45,704 nucleotides of DNA from Ignisphaera sp. (GTDB taxonomy: Archaea > Thermoproteota > Thermoprotei_A > Sulfolobales > Ignisphaeraceae). Both the position numbers and the translations under genes were made by a program. Location: assembly GCA_020833345.1 (NCBI GenBank), contig JAJHQM010000005.1, positions 1-45,704 of the forward strand, read 5' to 3'. Below the pieces are notes generated by a model. That model made no database searches and was not told the origin of the DNA. It saw nothing but the letters and a program-made list of their open reading frames with translations. Below are positions 43,699 through 45,704 of the stretch, piece after piece (positions within the stretch are counted from its first letter, which is position 1; every line of letters starts with the position of its first letter).

Positions 43699-44928
43699 AT
43701 GGAAACTCTATGTCCACGTGGCTTTAGTCTAGTAATTGAGGGTTTGGCAAGGTTTTGTGCTCCAGATGAGAGTTTGTATAGAAGACCTAATGGTGTTTAC
43801 GAGCCTTCATTGGCACCTGTATTTTATAATCCTGAAATGGTTGAGAATAGGGATGTAACAATGGTTACATTAAAAACTTTTTTAGTCTCATGGAGTAAAG
43901 AATTTACATTCTTAGACCCTATGGCCGCTACAGGAGTCAGGGGCATTAGGTTTATTTTAGAAGTGGCAAAGGGAAGCTCCAAGAGCGTAAATGTATATAT
44001 GGGTGATATATCTCCTACAGCTGTAGAGTTGATGAAACATAATTTAAAAATTAGTAATGCGAGTTCCTTATCTAATGTATATGTTCAAATAAGTTTAATG
44101 GATGCTAATGAATACATGTACTATCTAAAAAGGTTGGGAATAACTCTTAATTACATTGACATAGATCCATTTGGGGCGCCTCTGTACTACATCCATGCTG
44201 CACTACAGTCCATATGCAATGGAGGTATGTTAGGGATTACTGCAACGGATGTTGCAGTACTTGAGGGAAAGTATCCTAATACTCTACTTAGAAGATATAG
44301 TGTAAAGGGTTTAAAAAGCCTCATATCGAAGGAGGTGGCAGTAAGATCATTGCTATCGTTTGCCATGAGGTCTGCAGCAGCTTATGATAAGTATATAAAA
44401 CCTCTTCTTTCTTATCATATAAAGCATTATGTTAGGGTTTTTGTTAAAGTTTTTACTGGAGCTACAAAGGCAAGTGTGTATCTAAATAAGTGTATTGGTA
44501 AAATGCAGCACTGCCTTAACTGTGGTTTCAGCTATTTCGAAGAATTGAATAATGCAGCAAAAGAAGCGAAATGTCCATTATGTGGAGAATCAATGATTGT
44601 CATAGGCCCACTATGGATATGTGACTTAATTGATTATGAGTATGTTAAGAAGACATTGAATATTGTAAGTGAAATGCCATGGCTATCAAAATCTTCAATA
44701 AATTTGCTTACAATGCTAAGTAATACAAATACCTCAGTTCCCACAATTAGATTAACATATATAGCTAAGAGACTCAAATTAAATGTACCACCAAGAGACA
44801 TAGTAATAGAATGTATAAGGAGCTATGAGTATGACGCAACTTTAAGTATGTATTACCATGATGGAATTAATACAAATGCACCAGCTGATATAATAGTACA
44901 ATGTGTTTCTAAAGATCACAGATTTTAG
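43699..44928 (+). CDS. trm1: tRNA (guanine26-N2)-dimethyltransferase Trm1
   Basis: Trm1 dimethylates G26 of tRNAs using SAM. The protein shows EGLARFCAP at the N-terminus, VFYNPEMVENRDVT, the SAM loop FLDPMAATGVRGIRF, YIDIDPFGAPLYYIHAA (catalytic acidic motif) and a zinc finger CLNC...CPLC. The seven non-initiator and initiator tRNAs whose position 26 I placed carry G there. The frame opens at TTG 43687; ATG 43699 gives 409 residues. Neither has a good ribosome site. It is convergent with the TFE-beta gene, 8 nt away. Confidence 0.94.
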   Translation: METLCPRGFSLVIEGLARFCAPDESLYRRPNGVYEPSLAPVFYNPEMVENRDVTMVTLKTFLVSWSKEFTFLDPMAATGVRGIRFILEVAKGSSKSVNVYMGDISPTAVELMKHNLKISNASSLSNVYVQISLMDANEYMYYLKRLGITLNYIDIDPFGAPLYYIHAALQSICNGGMLGITATDVAVLEGKYPNTLLRRYSVKGLKSLISKEVAVRSLLSFAMRSAAAYDKYIKPLLSYHIKHYVRVFVKVFTGATKASVYLNKCIGKMQHCLNCGFSYFEELNNAAKEAKCPLCGESMIVIGPLWICDLIDYEYVKKTLNIVSEMPWLSKSSINLLTMLSNTNTSVPTIRLTYIAKRLKLNVPPRDIVIECIRSYEYDATLSMYYHDGINTNAPADIIVQCVSKDHRF

Positions 44929-44936
44929 GTTTTACT

Positions 44937-45353
44937 TTACATATTATATGAACTACTGGGAGACTTTAAAGTCTTTGAAATTAAGTATCGGGTTAAAACG
45001 CTACATCTACTTGGGTTATGCAATTTACTAGTGCCACAAATAGCTATATACTTACATGTTAAGCACGGAATATTGATTATATCATCTAAGGATATTTTTA
45101 TTAGCTCACCTTTTGTTAACTCTTTCAATACAGCTTGTAAAAAATACGAAGTTTTTCCATTGCTTGATACCCTTAACCTTCTTACTAAGTTCATTTTAAT
45201 AAGCTTCTTTACTATGTGCTGAAGCTCTCTTGGCCTAATGTTCTTTAACTCTTGTATTTCTTTCAACTTCCTCTGCATGATTCCTCCACTATTTTCAGTC
45301 TCTCTTTTTATAACCTCATATACGATTTTCTCTACATCACTAAGATTACTCAT
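44937..45353 (-). CDS. Transcription factor TFE-beta (RPC39-like)
   Basis: A 138-residue protein: an N-terminal winged helix (VEKIVYEVIKRETENSGG, ELQHIVKKLIKMNLVRRLRV) followed by four cysteines, C97, C100, C106 and C117, in PCLTCKYIAIC...SRC, expected to hold an iron-sulphur cluster. This is the layout of crenarchaeal TFE-beta, the homologue of RNA polymerase III subunit RPC39, which pairs with TFE-alpha to help open promoters. GGTGAG lies upstream of the ATG but 11 nt away. Confidence 0.88.
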   Translation of the reverse strand: MSNLSDVEKIVYEVIKRETENSGGIMQRKLKEIQELKNIRPRELQHIVKKLIKMNLVRRLRVSSNGKTSYFLQAVLKELTKGELIKISLDDIINIPCLTCKYIAICGTSKLHNPSRCSVLTRYLISKTLKSPSSSYNM

Positions 45354-45487
45354 TGAGATTCTAACTCACCAAATCCGTTGTACATGCACCGATACTGAAC
45401 ACATATATATTAAATGTCTAGCCAAATTAATAAATATTATAACTTATTCAATGCATAATGCCATGGTTAAAAGCCAAACTCATTACA

Positions 45488-45704
45488 ATGCTTAACTTTA
45501 GAGTGCACCATATTTCAAAATCTATAAGTATATTATGGAAAACAGTAGAAACTAGTAAGAGGAATAAGGGTGTCAGATCCGTTTTAGGAAGGCTAACTGC
45601 TAGAATAGACAAATACAATTATAAACTGGGCTTAGAGACAATGGCATTAATGGTGAAGCCACATAAAGGCTATGAAGCTAAGTTAAGATTATTAGCACCT
45701 AGAG
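45488..45704 (+). CDS. N-terminal part of an unknown protein
   Basis: A frame opens at ATG 45488 and runs off the right edge; 72 residues are visible. It is basic and mostly helical (GVRSVLGRLTARIDKYNYKL, later MVKPHKGYEAKLRLLAP). It is divergent from the TFE-beta gene, and TATA-like ACATATATATTAA at about 45401 could be its promoter. The helical basic start is loosely like ESCRT-III/CdvB proteins, but I cannot support that. No ribosome site is evident. Confidence 0.6.
   Translation, partial: MLNFRVHHISKSISILWKTVETSKRNKGVRSVLGRLTARIDKYNYKLGLETMALMVKPHKGYEAKLRLLAPR

Overview
This window looks like chromosomal DNA from a hyperthermophilic member of the Thermoproteota (Crenarchaeota). It is AT-rich. 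Almost every gene I could name is an archaeal housekeeping gene. Lineage markers include ribosomal proteins S30e, L37e and L40e, topoisomerase VI, a TFE-beta subunit with four cysteines for an iron-sulphur cluster, a non-catalytic tRNA-splicing endonuclease subunit, GatE, TiaS and the termination nuclease FttA (aCPSF1). Three of eight tRNA genes carry short introns after position 37. Many starts are GTG or TTG, preceded by an AGGTG-type ribosome binding site 6-7 nt upstream. I cannot fix the genus; an Ignisphaera-, Fervidicoccus- or Desulfurococcales-like organism would fit. I saw no insertion sequence, CRISPR array, prophage or rRNA operon.

Layout. 1-7.7 kb: end of pth2, truD, aspS, a C/D sRNA candidate, tRNA-Ala, a YwgA/Panacea-like protein with an HD phosphohydrolase and dphB, tRNA-Thr, L40e with a nucleotidyltransferase-fold protein, a NusA-like KH protein and tRNA-Val(CAC). 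7.7-11.6 kb: a gene-poor stretch, tsr3, a stand-alone RAM-domain regulator with an inverted-repeat promoter, tiaS, a repeat-bearing gap, RNase P RNA and Sec61-beta. 11.7-21.1 kb: SWIM protein, GGGP synthase, mtnA, endonuclease subunit-hisS-deoxyhypusine synthase, top6B-top6A, tRNAs Phe, Cys and Val(GAC), and a DUF357-cytidylyltransferase. 21.4-30.4 kb: psmB-fttA, egsA, a C/D sRNA behind an FKBP gene, a CYTH protein, nadM, rtcA, LSm-L37e, a phosphodiesterase, tRNA-His and a small protein. 30.4-39.7 kb: an H/ACA RNA, initiator tRNA-Met, a TFB-like zinc-ribbon protein, a C/D sRNA, PCNA, priL with an unknown partner, a degenerate amidohydrolase, PhoH-KH, taw3, gatE and S30e. 39.9 kb to the end: nop5-flpA, a COG1395 regulator with THEP1 NTPase, trm1, TFE-beta and the start of an unknown gene.

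The main theme is RNA maturation. RNase P RNA, a splicing endonuclease subunit, intron-bearing tRNAs, TruD, TiaS, Taw3, Trm1, Tsr3, RtcA, LSm, Nop5 and fibrillarin all lie within 45 kb. The same window holds guide RNAs that such machinery would use: two textbook C/D box sRNAs, one weaker C/D candidate and one H/ACA candidate. Second themes are translation fidelity (an aspartyl-tRNA synthetase with non-discriminating signature residues, plus GatE), ether-lipid synthesis (GGGP synthase and EgsA), and replication and transcription (PCNA, PriL, topoisomerase VI, TFE-beta, FttA).

The least explained pieces are the guide RNAs, a TruD whose catalytic aspartate reads as glutamate, a SWIM gene whose best start codon is ATT, an amidohydrolase lacking its metal-binding motif, an unknown gene overlapping priL, and three gene-free stretches at about 7.7, 10.7 and 24.0 kb. 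I found no convincing wholly new defence or mobile system.
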